NCBI RefSeq assembly: GCF_028368995.1
Contig: NZ_JAQNDL010000001.1
Location: forward strand, 4,056,001 to 4,120,000
Direction: 5' to 3'
Length of the DNA: 64,000 nucleotides
From: Nannocystis bainbridge
GTDB lineage: Bacteria; Myxococcota_A; Polyangia; Nannocystales; Nannocystaceae
Shown: positions 46,641 to 54,927 of the stretch, piece by piece
Position numbering within the stretch: position 1 is the stretch's first letter
Layout: the number at the start of each line of letters is the position of its first letter
Program-made: the position numbers and the translations under genes
Notes under the pieces: model-generated
The model's input: the letters and a program-made list of their open reading frames with translations, nothing else
Databases searched by the model: none
Told to the model about the DNA's origin: nothing

Positions 46641-48275
46641 TCATGCCGCCGACGCGTAGCGGTCGAGCACGCGGTCGACCTGGCGCACCTGCTCCGCGCG
46701 GTCCCAGCCGCGCGCGCCGCCCATCAGCCGCGCGGCCGCCTCCAGCGCGCGCAGCCCGGGGTCGCCCAGCTGCCCGAGGCCCGTGCGGCGCAGCACCGCG
46801 TCGCCGAGCTCGATCGCCCACTCCGCCCGGCTCGCGTGCACGATCTCCGCCCCGCACTCCGGCAGCCCCGGGCGCAGCGGCGCGCCCAGCGTCGGCTCGG
46901 CCTGGATCAGCGCCAGCACCTCGCCTGCGCGCGCCCCGTAGTTGCGCCCGAGGTGGTGCAGCAGCGGCCCCGGCAGGCCCGGGTGGCGCGCCTGCAGCCC
47001 GGCCACGAACGCGCGGAAGTTGCCGATCGCCCCGCCCGGCAGCGGCGTGCGGTCGGTGGTGCAGGGCGCGCGCGGGCGGCCGAGCAGGCGCAGCGCCACG
47101 TCGACGACCTTCTCGGCCAGCGCGCGCGACGTGGTCCACTTGCCGCCGATCGCCGAGACCAGCCCGGGCACGCCATCGGTCTTGCCGTGGTCGCAGACCT
47201 CGGCGCGGCGGCTCTTCTGGTACGAGCCCGACTGCGGGCCGTCGTCGACCAGCGGGCGCAGGCCGCCGTAGCTGTGGAGCACGTCCTCGCGGCGCAGCTC
47301 GGCCGCCGGGTAGAAGCGATTGACCGTGGCGAGCAGCCCGGCGATGTCGGCCTCGGTGACGCGGAAGGCGTCCGGGTGGCCGGCGTAGACCTCGTCGGTG
47401 GTGCCGATGAGCGCGTGGTCGCGCCACGGCAGGACGAAGAAGTGGCCGGTCCCGGCCGCCATCATCAGCGCGTACTCCCGGGTCAGCTTGCGGGTGATGA
47501 TGTGGATCCCCTTCGAGCGGACCAGCTGGGTGAGCGGCTCCGACCCCAGCGTTTCGAGCATCAGGTCGGCCCACGGCCCGGTCGCGTTGACGACCACCGG
47601 CGCGCGCAGCTCGACCGAGCCGTCGCCCGGCAGGCGGCCCTCGATCTTCGCCCCGACCACCCGCGCGCCTTCGCGCACGAACCCCACCGCCTCGGCGTAG
47701 TTCACCAGCTCGGCCCCGGCCGCCGCCGCGCTGAGCAGGCACTCGAGCTCGAGCCGCTCGGGCGAGAACATCTGACAGTCGTGCAGCACCGCCCCGCCCT
47801 TCAGGCCCTCGGCCCGTAGGCTCGGCTCGGCGGCCAGCACCTCGGCGGGCTTCAGCGTGCGGTGGGCCGGCAGCCGCTGGTCGGGGTCGGGCAGGCGGTT
47901 GCGGTCCCAGGACAGCAGGTCGTAGAGGGTCAGGCCGACCCGCAGCTCGGCCAGCGAGCTGCCGGCCGCGCCGGCGTAGACCGGCAGCAGCATCGGCAGC
48001 GGGTAGACCAGGTGGGGCGCGTGCAGCTCCCACAACCGGCGCTCGCGCAGCGACTCGCGCACCAGCCCGAGCTCGAAGTTCTTGAGGTAGCGCAGCCCGC
48101 CGTGGATCAGCTTGGAGGACGCGGCCGAGGTCGCGCTGCAGAAGTCGCGCTTCTCGACCAGCGCGACCCGCAGCCCCCGCAGCGCGGCGTCACGGGCCAC
48201 GCAGGCGCCGGTGATCCCGCCGCCGAGGATCACGAGGTCGTAGTTCCGCTGGGCCAGGCGCGCGAGGCTCCGCAT
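46641..48275 (-). CDS. glpD: FAD-dependent glycerol-3-phosphate dehydrogenase
   Basis: Encodes 544 residues from ATG 48275 (MRSLARL). The Rossmann FAD site NYDLVILGGGITGACVARDAALRG is at residues 11-34, followed by LVEKRDFCSATSAASSKLIHGGLRYL, the GlpD signature. VVNATGPWAD and LSAIGGKWTTSR-type motifs are present. GlpD oxidises glycerol-3-phosphate to DHAP at the inner membrane and passes electrons to quinone. In this operon the DHAP could feed acyl-DHAP and then the alkyl-DHAP synthase. The gene leads the operon and is divergent from the deoxyhypusine-synthase-like gene, with about 120 bases between. Confidence 0.92.
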   Translation of the reverse strand: MRSLARLAQRNYDLVILGGGITGACVARDAALRGLRVALVEKRDFCSATSAASSKLIHGGLRYLKNFELGLVRESLRERRLWELHAPHLVYPLPMLLPVYAGAAGSSLAELRVGLTLYDLLSWDRNRLPDPDQRLPAHRTLKPAEVLAAEPSLRAEGLKGGAVLHDCQMFSPERLELECLLSAAAAGAELVNYAEAVGFVREGARVVGAKIEGRLPGDGSVELRAPVVVNATGPWADLMLETLGSEPLTQLVRSKGIHIITRKLTREYALMMAAGTGHFFVLPWRDHALIGTTDEVYAGHPDAFRVTEADIAGLLATVNRFYPAAELRREDVLHSYGGLRPLVDDGPQSGSYQKSRRAEVCDHGKTDGVPGLVSAIGGKWTTSRALAEKVVDVALRLLGRPRAPCTTDRTPLPGGAIGNFRAFVAGLQARHPGLPGPLLHHLGRNYGARAGEVLALIQAEPTLGAPLRPGLPECGAEIVHASRAEWAIELGDAVLRRTGLGQLGDPGLRALEAAARLMGGARGWDRAEQVRQVDRVLDRYASAA

Positions 48276-48393
48276 GCGGGGCAAACCTACTGTCCTTCCG
48301 ACCCGGCGACCAGGGCCCTCGTGCGCATTGTCCGCGAGACGCCGTTCAGGCGGTGCCGCTGGGGCCAGCGATCGCGTATTCTCTGCCCGCCGC

Positions 48394-49371
48394 ATGCAGA
48401 GCCGACCGATCTCCGACTTTATCCGCCGCCATTACCGCCACTTCAACGCGGCGGCGCTCGTCGACGCCGCGACGGCGTACCAGGCCCACCTGGACCGCGG
48501 CGGCAGCATGCTGGTCACCCTCGCCGGCGCCATGAGCACGGCCGAGCTCGGTCTCAGCCTGGCCGAGATGATCCGCCAGGGCAAGGTCACGGCGATCAGC
48601 TGTACCGGCGCCAACCTCGAAGAGGACGTGTTCAACCTCGTCGCGCACGACCACTACGTGCGCGTCCCGCACTACCGCTCGCTCACCGCCCAGGACGAGC
48701 AGGCTCTGCTGGAGCGTCACCTCAACCGCGTCACCGACACCTGCATCCCCGAGATGGAGGCGATGCGGCGCATCGAGACCGCGGTGTTGGCCGAGTGGGA
48801 AGGCGCCGACCGCGCCGGCGAGCGCTTCTTCCCGCACCAGTTCATGTACAAGATCCTGCGCTCGGGTGTCCTGAAGGACAGCTACCAGATCGACCCGAAG
48901 GACAGCTGGCTGATGGCGGCGGCCGAGCGCGACCTGCCGATGTTCGTGCCCGGGTGGGAGGACTCGACGCTCGGCAACATGTACGCCGGCCACGTGATCG
49001 AGGGTCACGTCAAGAACGTGCACACCGTGCGCACCGGCATCGAGTACATGATGGAGCTGGCCAAGTGGTACACGGGCACCTCGGACAAGAGCTCGATCGG
49101 GTTCTTCCAGATCGGTGGTGGCATCGCCGGCGACTTCCCGATCTGCGTGGTGCCGATGCTGCACCAGGACCTGCGCCGCACCGAAGTGCCGCTGTGGGGC
49201 TATTTCTGCCAGATCAGCGACAGCACCACCAGCTATGGCTCGTACTCCGGCGCCGTGCCCAACGAGAAGATCACGTGGGGCAAGCTCGGCGTCGACACTC
49301 CCAACTTCATCATCGAGTCCGACGCGACGATCGTCGCGCCGCTCGTGTTCGCCTACGTCCTGGGCTGGTGA
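48394..49371 (+). CDS. Deoxyhypusine-synthase-like protein lacking the usual catalytic Lys
   Basis: Encodes 325 residues from ATG 48394. Family marks are MLVTLAGAMSTAELGLSLAEMI, ISCTGANLEEDVFN, MFVPGWEDSTLGNM and SGAVPNEKITWGKL, all matching the NAD-binding fold of deoxyhypusine synthase. In the true enzyme a Lys in GGGVIKHH attacks the aminobutyl group; here the equivalent segment is IGGGIAGDFPIC, with no Lys. Bacteria lack eIF5A, and bacterial members are thought to act on polyamines (for example homospermidine formation) or are uncharacterised. The next gene, 4 bases on, is agmatine deiminase, which supports a polyamine role. A palindrome copy is at 48865-48882. Confidence 0.88.
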   Translation: MQSRPISDFIRRHYRHFNAAALVDAATAYQAHLDRGGSMLVTLAGAMSTAELGLSLAEMIRQGKVTAISCTGANLEEDVFNLVAHDHYVRVPHYRSLTAQDEQALLERHLNRVTDTCIPEMEAMRRIETAVLAEWEGADRAGERFFPHQFMYKILRSGVLKDSYQIDPKDSWLMAAAERDLPMFVPGWEDSTLGNMYAGHVIEGHVKNVHTVRTGIEYMMELAKWYTGTSDKSSIGFFQIGGGIAGDFPICVVPMLHQDLRRTEVPLWGYFCQISDSTTSYGSYSGAVPNEKITWGKLGVDTPNFIIESDATIVAPLVFAYVLGW

Positions 49372-49375
49372 CGTC

Positions 49376-50407
49376 GTGAAGCACCCGCGCATCCGCCACC
49401 CCCTGAACGAGCTGACCCAGTCGGCGGCCGAGCTCGGCTACCGCATGCCTGCCGAGTGGGAGCCGCTGTCGTCGATCTGGTTGGCGCGCCCGCACAACCC
49501 GACCACCTGGCCGGGCTGCCTGGCCGAGGCGCAGCAGCAGCACGCCGACTTCACCGCCGCCGTGCGCCGGTTCGTCCCCGTGCGCATGCTCGGCGAGTCG
49601 ATCGCGATCGTCACCGACGACGCGTGGATCCGCGACTACGGCCCGATCTTCGTCAAGCGCAAGTCCGACGGCGCGCTGGCCCTGCACGACTTCCACTTCA
49701 ACAATTGGGGCGGCAAGTACGGCGATTGTGCGAACGACGACGTCGTGCCGCAGAAGGTCGCGCTGATGCTCAGCCTGCCGCTGTGGATCCACGATTTCGT
49801 GCTCGAGGGCGGCAGCATCGAGGTCAACGGCGTCGGCACGGTCATGACCTCCGAGTCGTGCCTGTTCCACCCTGGCCGCAACGCCAGCCTCGGCCGCGCC
49901 GACATCGAGCGCGAGCTGCACGCCGCGCTCGGCACGACCCACGCGATCTGGCTGCCCGCCGGCATCGAGGGCGACGACACCGACGGCCACATCGACGACC
50001 TGGCTCGCTTCGTCAACGCCGACACGATCGCCGCCGTGCGCGCCCCGCAGGGCCACCCGGACCACGACGTGCTCGAGCGCAACTGGGAGGCCCTCACCCA
50101 GGCCCGCGACCAGAACGGCCAAAAGCTGCAGCTCGTCGAGCTCCCGGTGCCCCCGCCGATGTACTGGGACTTCCCCGCCGAGGACGACTGGCCCGGCGGC
50201 GTCCGCCAGATCCCCGCGAGCTACGCGAACTTCCTGTTCGCCAACCGCGCCGTCCTGGTCCCGACCTTCGACCAACCGACCGATTCGCAGGCGCTCAAGA
50301 TCTTCGAGCAGCTGTTCCCCGACCGCGTGATCGTGCCGGTGGCCGCGAAGTATTTGGTGGTGGGCCTCGGCTCGCTGCACTGCCTGAGCCAGCAGCAGCC
50401 GTTCTGA
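49376..50407 (+). CDS. Agmatine deiminase family protein
   Basis: Encodes 343 residues from GTG 49376, 4 bases after the previous stop. Agmatine deiminase turns agmatine into N-carbamoylputrescine plus ammonia. Catalytic motifs of the peptidyl-arginine-deiminase superfamily are visible: DDAWIRDYGPIFV, FNNWGGKYG, VLEGGSIEVNG, DTDGHIDDLARFV and the nucleophilic Cys in GLGSLHCLSQQQP about eight residues from the end. All match the family, so the protein should be active. With the deoxyhypusine-synthase-like gene it suggests arginine-to-agmatine-to-putrescine polyamine synthesis. It is followed by a region of different composition. Confidence 0.9.
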   Translation: MKHPRIRHPLNELTQSAAELGYRMPAEWEPLSSIWLARPHNPTTWPGCLAEAQQQHADFTAAVRRFVPVRMLGESIAIVTDDAWIRDYGPIFVKRKSDGALALHDFHFNNWGGKYGDCANDDVVPQKVALMLSLPLWIHDFVLEGGSIEVNGVGTVMTSESCLFHPGRNASLGRADIERELHAALGTTHAIWLPAGIEGDDTDGHIDDLARFVNADTIAAVRAPQGHPDHDVLERNWEALTQARDQNGQKLQLVELPVPPPMYWDFPAEDDWPGGVRQIPASYANFLFANRAVLVPTFDQPTDSQALKIFEQLFPDRVIVPVAAKYLVVGLGSLHCLSQQQPF

Positions 50408-50504
50408 AGGCCGCTGCTGTTTAGAAGAGGAGGACGCGCGCGCGCCATGTGCCGCGCGCCTCCAAAACCCAGCAGGGCGGCGGGTCGCCCGAGAGGAGCT
50501 GACA

Positions 50505-52250
50505 GTGATCAGTGACTTGTTGCTCAACTTCCGCCACCTCGAGGGGCTCCAGCTACGGAACCTCGCCGCGGTGAACATCATCGTCGGCCCGAACAACGTC
50601 GGCAAGACGACGCTTTTCCGCGGACTCCAGGCGTTTGCGCTCACCCGGAGTAACCCCCCTGGCTCGGCTGATGGTGCGAGTTTGAACCTCGATTCAGCCA
50701 TCCCCCCTGATCAAGCTTTTGTTCTCCGCTCTGCCCACTTCCCTGACCACATCAGACATTATCGGTCAGAGTTTCACGGCAAATCCGCTCTCCCCCGCTG
50801 GGTAGGAGACGACGGGAAGATTTATGAACAAGTCGAGGACGCGGCTCGAGGGCTTGGCGGGGTAGACAACGGCTTCCTTCGATTCGTTGACGCCACCGAG
50901 CTCGGGCCGATGATTCCGATCAATCTCTCCCAAGCCAAACGCGTCGCATCTCGGATATCGGGACTGCATCGGCATTGGCTATCTCGCTCCTATCATCTTT
51001 GGCACCGCCGCAAATCTCATTATGTCGAGATGTTGGGTTCGCACCACGAGCGCCTGGATTCGGAGGCGGAACATCTGGTGGCTCGACTCGACCATGTGCT
51101 GACGGGCCTCGATGGTGGCCGATTACGTACAGACATCGACCGTTTCATGAATGCCGTGGTTCCCCATATCGGAGAGATCGGAATCAATCGCACCCGTGGT
51201 GCCAATGGGACTGAGATTTCGGTCGCCTTTCATGACGGGAATGCGGTCCGAAGTCTCAATGAACTTGGTGGTGGCGTCGAACAAGTCCTCGCCCTCGCAC
51301 TCGTGCTGCTTGCGGAACCCGATGAAGGTGCCGTGTTCATCGAGGAGCCTGAGTCACACCTCCACGAGTCCGCGCAGCGACGGCTGATCCAGCAGATCAA
51401 GGACCACCGCGGCAAGCGCCAGGTCTTCATCGCCACCCACAGCCCGATCTTCGTCAACGAGTTCCCCGGCGCCAACGTCTATCGCCTCACGCGCGATCCA
51501 ACGACGAAGAAGACCACCGCACATCCCTGCCTCTCCAAGCCGCATCAACGGGAGATCCTCGACGAGCTTGGCGTGCTCCCCAGCAGCCTCACGCAGACCA
51601 ACTGTGTGCTCTGGGTCGAGGGCCCGACGGAGGTCCGGCTCGTCACCCACTGGCTCGGCCTCGTCGCTCCGGAGCTGCTCGTCAACCAGCATTACACCTT
51701 TGCCCAGACCGGCGGCTCGAACATCCTCAGCCTCGCCGCCGACATCGCTCCTGGCCACCTCGAAGACTGGCTGCAGGATATCCGCCGCATCTGTCGTCAC
51801 AACTACTTCATCTGCGACCGCGACGCCGGCATCGGCCAGGATCCCGCCAAGGACCCTGTTCGCAACATCGCCGCGCTCGTCGGCGAAGATCACTGGATCA
51901 CCCACGGCTACGAGATCGAGTGGTACCTCCCCGACGACGCGGTCACCCACCTCTGGGGCGCAGCCGCGGCCGAGCATGTCCGTCCGGCGCGTACGAGCGC
52001 CGACCTCCCCTTCTACAATCACCTGAAGGCTTCCAAGATTCGCGGTACGGCGACAGCGGACGAGCGCAAGACGGCTCATGCCGAACGCGTCATCAAAAAA
52101 CTCATCCCGGCCGAGACATGGTTCGCCGGCCCGACAGGCCAGGACCTGCAGGCTCAGCTCGTTAAGCTCGTCGCGTTCATCCGCCGCGCCAACCAGCTCG
52201 ATGCCCCTGCCGCCACGGCTTGCGCGACCTGCGAGCGCCCGTTCCCCTGA
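50505..52250 (+). CDS. OLD-family ATPase/nuclease (AAA plus TOPRIM)
   Basis: Encodes 581 residues from GTG 50505 after GAGAGGAG. ATPase part: Walker A GPNNVGKTT (about 28-36), signature LNELGGGVEQ, Walker B AVFIEEPESHLHE and the ATHSP switch. The C-terminal TOPRIM domain has LWVEGPTEVRLV with its metal-binding Glu and later an acidic site CDRDAGIG. OLD-family proteins are nucleases linked to phage defence, alone (class 1) or with a UvrD helicase (class 2, GajA/GajB of Gabija). No UvrD-like helicase follows here, so class 1 is likely. The first half has visibly lower GC and different codon use than neighbours, indicating recent transfer. Confidence 0.9.
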   Translation: MISDLLLNFRHLEGLQLRNLAAVNIIVGPNNVGKTTLFRGLQAFALTRSNPPGSADGASLNLDSAIPPDQAFVLRSAHFPDHIRHYRSEFHGKSALPRWVGDDGKIYEQVEDAARGLGGVDNGFLRFVDATELGPMIPINLSQAKRVASRISGLHRHWLSRSYHLWHRRKSHYVEMLGSHHERLDSEAEHLVARLDHVLTGLDGGRLRTDIDRFMNAVVPHIGEIGINRTRGANGTEISVAFHDGNAVRSLNELGGGVEQVLALALVLLAEPDEGAVFIEEPESHLHESAQRRLIQQIKDHRGKRQVFIATHSPIFVNEFPGANVYRLTRDPTTKKTTAHPCLSKPHQREILDELGVLPSSLTQTNCVLWVEGPTEVRLVTHWLGLVAPELLVNQHYTFAQTGGSNILSLAADIAPGHLEDWLQDIRRICRHNYFICDRDAGIGQDPAKDPVRNIAALVGEDHWITHGYEIEWYLPDDAVTHLWGAAAAEHVRPARTSADLPFYNHLKASKIRGTATADERKTAHAERVIKKLIPAETWFAGPTGQDLQAQLVKLVAFIRRANQLDAPAATACATCERPFP

Positions 52251-52280
52251 AGTCATCCGACCCTCGAAGAAGCAAGCCTC

Positions 52281-52892
52281 ATGGGTCTCGACTACCGCTT
52301 CGAGTTCATCGCCCCGCGCAGCGGCGCCGACGCTCTGCTGACCGCGCTCGCCGACCACGTCGAGGACGCCTACGCCCGCCGCCTGCGCGCCTGCTTGCCG
52401 TGGTCACCCAACACCCCGCACCAGGTGAACGCCGGCGTTCACGGCCTCCCGCCTGCCTTCGACATCCCCAACCATTACGACCTCGTCGTCATGGTCCCCG
52501 TCGACCCCGACGTCCGGCGCTACTTCGAAAGCTACCATGAGCCGCTCGCGCGCCACGTCCGGGACGGCAAGGCCGGCATCGGCCTCGTGTACATGTCGCT
52601 GCATGCCGGCCCGCGCTACGTCGCCCTCAAACTTTCGGCCGCGAGCAGCGGCATGAGTCGACTGTTCGCCGGGTCCGGCAGCGTTCGTCGGATCATGACC
52701 TCGCTCGCCGCCGCCGCGCGGGTGCACGCCGCCTTCCTCGACACCGAGGACGGCGACCGCTGGGAGCTGCTGTTCCCGCGACCTTCAGCCCTGACGGCGT
52801 CCCTATCGGTCTCACGGCCCCCCGCCGACCCGGAGGACCCGGCAGACTTCGACGCCTACTGCGACCTCGCCCTCGATCTCGCCGGCCTCTGA
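52281..52892 (+). CDS. Hypothetical protein downstream of the OLD nuclease
   Basis: Encodes 203 residues from ATG 52281, 30 bases after the nuclease stop. The N-terminus GLDYRFEFIAPRSGADALLTALADHV suggests a two-layer alpha/beta fold, followed by YDLVVMVPVDPDVRRYFES and YVALKLSAASSGMSRLFAGSGSVRR. No signal peptide or transmembrane helix. No recognised family. Close spacing on the same strand suggests co-expression with the nuclease, but its GC is like the host chromosome, so the link may be accidental. Confidence 0.65.
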   Translation: MGLDYRFEFIAPRSGADALLTALADHVEDAYARRLRACLPWSPNTPHQVNAGVHGLPPAFDIPNHYDLVVMVPVDPDVRRYFESYHEPLARHVRDGKAGIGLVYMSLHAGPRYVALKLSAASSGMSRLFAGSGSVRRIMTSLAAAARVHAAFLDTEDGDRWELLFPRPSALTASLSVSRPPADPEDPADFDAYCDLALDLAGL

Positions 52893-52904
52893 CGATTCCG
52901 CAAA

Positions 52905-52938
52905 CATGCATCTCCAGACATGTCCCCATGGACATGTC
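52905..52938. repeat. Palindrome array, 3 CATG boxes, exact consensus
   Basis: CATG boxes start at 52905, 52919 and 52933, 14 bp apart. The last pair reads CATGTCCCCATGGACATG, a perfect match to the consensus, with a 9-bp stem (GACATGTCC/GGACATGTC) and a 4-base loop (CCAT). It lies directly after a stop codon at 52892. Confidence 0.75.
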
Positions 52939-53041
52939 CTTGGATGCTCCCGCTTCCCCGCGGAGCCCGCCGCGCCGGCGCCGTTGCCGGACTCGCTTCC
53001 AATTAAATATCTCATGGTGAGTCCACCGCATCGTATGGAGC

Positions 53042-53737
53042 ATGCTGCCGCTCGTGCTTGCCGCGGCTAGGCCGCCGGCCATGGTTCACGTCGCCATGTA
53101 CGACGCCTCGCGTGCCATCGATCTCAGCACGCTGCTCGAGCACGCCGACCACCTGGTGCGGCGGCTCGTCACCGGCCGCGGGCACTTGCGGCGGTGCGGC
53201 GGCGACGGCGTCGGCGCCATGTGGCCTGTCCTCGAGGACACCCAGGGTCGCCGCCTGCGCGTCACCCCGTGGTTGCCCATGGACAATTATTCGCCGCGCC
53301 TCGCCGGCCCGGGCGGTCGGCATCCTCGCGGCCTGCGCGACTTCTTCGGCCACGACGTCCTCCTCACCGGCGTGCTCGAGCGCGACGCTGACGGCGAGCT
53401 CGTGCTCGTCGCCAGGCGGGCTCAGGTCGTCCGCGAGCTGCACCTGCGGCGCCTCGACGCCGCCCAGCTCGCCGCGATCGCCGGCGTCGGCGGCGAGGGC
53501 ACCGTCGGTTACGGCGCGCTCGCCGGGGAGCTCATCATCGACGGCGGCGATCAGCTGCGGCTCGTCACTGCCGACCGCGGCGGCCCGTGCGAGGTCAGCT
53601 TCACCCTCGACGTCCTGCGCCGCGACGACCTCGTGCTCGGGCGCCCGATCCTCGTCCACGGCCTGATCCGCAAGGCCACCCCATGGCTCGGCGCCATCCG
53701 CCGCGCCGCCCTCGCCGTCGACGCTCCCGCTCTCTGA
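53042..53737 (+). CDS. Hypothetical protein
   Basis: Encodes 231 residues from ATG 53042, close behind GGAG; an ATG at 53081 (MVHVAMYD) is an alternative start and would remove a doubtful 13-residue leader. It is soluble, mixed alpha/beta, with GRGHLRRCGGDGVGAMWPVLED and a Leu/Arg-rich centre (RRLDAAQLAAIAGVGGEG). No recognised domain. A palindrome copy (53225-53242, CCTG-TCCTCGAGGA-CACC) encodes PVLEDTQ. About 150 bases separate it from the previous gene, so it may have its own promoter. Confidence 0.55.
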   Translation: MLPLVLAAARPPAMVHVAMYDASRAIDLSTLLEHADHLVRRLVTGRGHLRRCGGDGVGAMWPVLEDTQGRRLRVTPWLPMDNYSPRLAGPGGRHPRGLRDFFGHDVLLTGVLERDADGELVLVARRAQVVRELHLRRLDAAQLAAIAGVGGEGTVGYGALAGELIIDGGDQLRLVTADRGGPCEVSFTLDVLRRDDLVLGRPILVHGLIRKATPWLGAIRRAALAVDAPAL

Positions 53738-53923
53738 AAGCGATCGCGCCCGGCTCGCTCGAGCCGCGGTGCTCGAGATCAAACGGTCGCATCCGCTCCG
53801 GTCGACAAATCAGGATCGCGCCGCCCTGGATCCCGCGCTGTTGGCCGGACCCGGACGATTTCGCGCCTCGCTCTCCTGGCAAATCCGCCTGCTCTCGCCG
53901 CCATCGGGCATGCTGGTGGCGAC

Positions 53924-54850
53924 ATGCCGGTCTCATTCGGCCGCTCCGTGCTCCTGCTCGCCGCGTTCGCCTCCTGCTCGCCGCGGCCGCACGCCTTCGA
54001 GGACAGCGCCGGCGACACCACGGGCTCGCCTGCCACAACGAGCACGAGCACGACCGGCATGCATCTCACTTCCACAAGCGCGGGCGAGCCCACGTCCGGC
54101 ACCTCAGGCGAAGGCACCTCGAGCACCTCCACCAGTGACGACCCCGTCTTCATCGCTCCGCCCGACCTCGGCGACGGCCCGCCGGAGTGCGACCCGTGGG
54201 TGCCCGCATGTCCCGAAGGACAGAAGTGCATGCCGTACTCCGGTGACGGCGACAGCGCCTGGGAGAGCTGGGGCTGCTTTGAAAAAGTCCCCGACCCCGA
54301 CCTGCTCGGCGAGCCGTGCACCAACTTCGGCGACGTCAGCGGCCTCGACTCCTGCGACGCGGGCCACATCTGCTGGGTCACCGAAGCAGAGCCTCCTGGC
54401 AGCACCTGCATCGCCATGTGCACCGGCTCCCCCGAAGCTCCGCAATGCGCCGATCCGCTGACCACCTGCAACATCGCCGCCGATTACGCCGTCATCCTCT
54501 GCCTGCCGATGTGCGACCCGCTGCTGCAAGACTGCAGGGGCACCGACCTGTGCATCCCGAAGTGGCCCTGGACCGAAGCGAGCGAATTCACCTGCGCTCT
54601 GGACGCCAGCGGCGACGAGGGTCAGGTCTTCGACCCGTGCGAGTACGGCAACGAATGTGATCTCGGCCTCCTCTGTCACCCTTCCGCTCTGGCCGACGAG
54701 TGCGACCCGCGGGCCACCGGTTGTTGCCTCCCTTTCTGCGACGTCACCCAGCCGAACAGTTGCCCCGGCGCGGGTCAGGAGTGCGTCTCCTGGTACGAAC
54801 CCGACGCTGCGCCGCCACTCGACGCCATCGGCACCTGCCGCCTGCCCTAG
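53924..54850 (+). CDS. Cys-rich lipoprotein, first of a tandem pair
   Basis: Encodes 308 residues. The signal peptide ends in AAFASCSP, a lipobox, and is followed by a Thr/Ser/Gly linker to about residue 80. The mature domain holds about 20 Cys: ECDPWVPACPEGQKCMPYSGDGD opens it, then CTGSPEAPQC, CLPMCDPLLQDC, ECDPRATGCCLPFCD and CPGAGQECV. The pattern suggests a disulphide-bonded surface domain. The gene at 54928 encodes a clear paralogue with the same Cys order, so this is a tandem duplication. Role unknown. The CPEGQKC codons contain a palindrome copy (54207-54224), as does the start codon region (53909-53926). Confidence 0.75.
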   Translation: MPVSFGRSVLLLAAFASCSPRPHAFEDSAGDTTGSPATTSTSTTGMHLTSTSAGEPTSGTSGEGTSSTSTSDDPVFIAPPDLGDGPPECDPWVPACPEGQKCMPYSGDGDSAWESWGCFEKVPDPDLLGEPCTNFGDVSGLDSCDAGHICWVTEAEPPGSTCIAMCTGSPEAPQCADPLTTCNIAADYAVILCLPMCDPLLQDCRGTDLCIPKWPWTEASEFTCALDASGDEGQVFDPCEYGNECDLGLLCHPSALADECDPRATGCCLPFCDVTQPNSCPGAGQECVSWYEPDAAPPLDAIGTCRLP

Positions 54851-54927
54851 CTCCGACCTCGCGCAGGCCCACTCCAGGACCCTTGCGCGAGCCTTCGCCC
54901 CGCCGCCTCGCTGCTACTCTTGCTGCG

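Noticed and set aside
50505..53737. Gabija defence system
   Set aside because: Only the OLD-type (GajA-like) gene is present; no UvrD-like helicase (GajB) follows.
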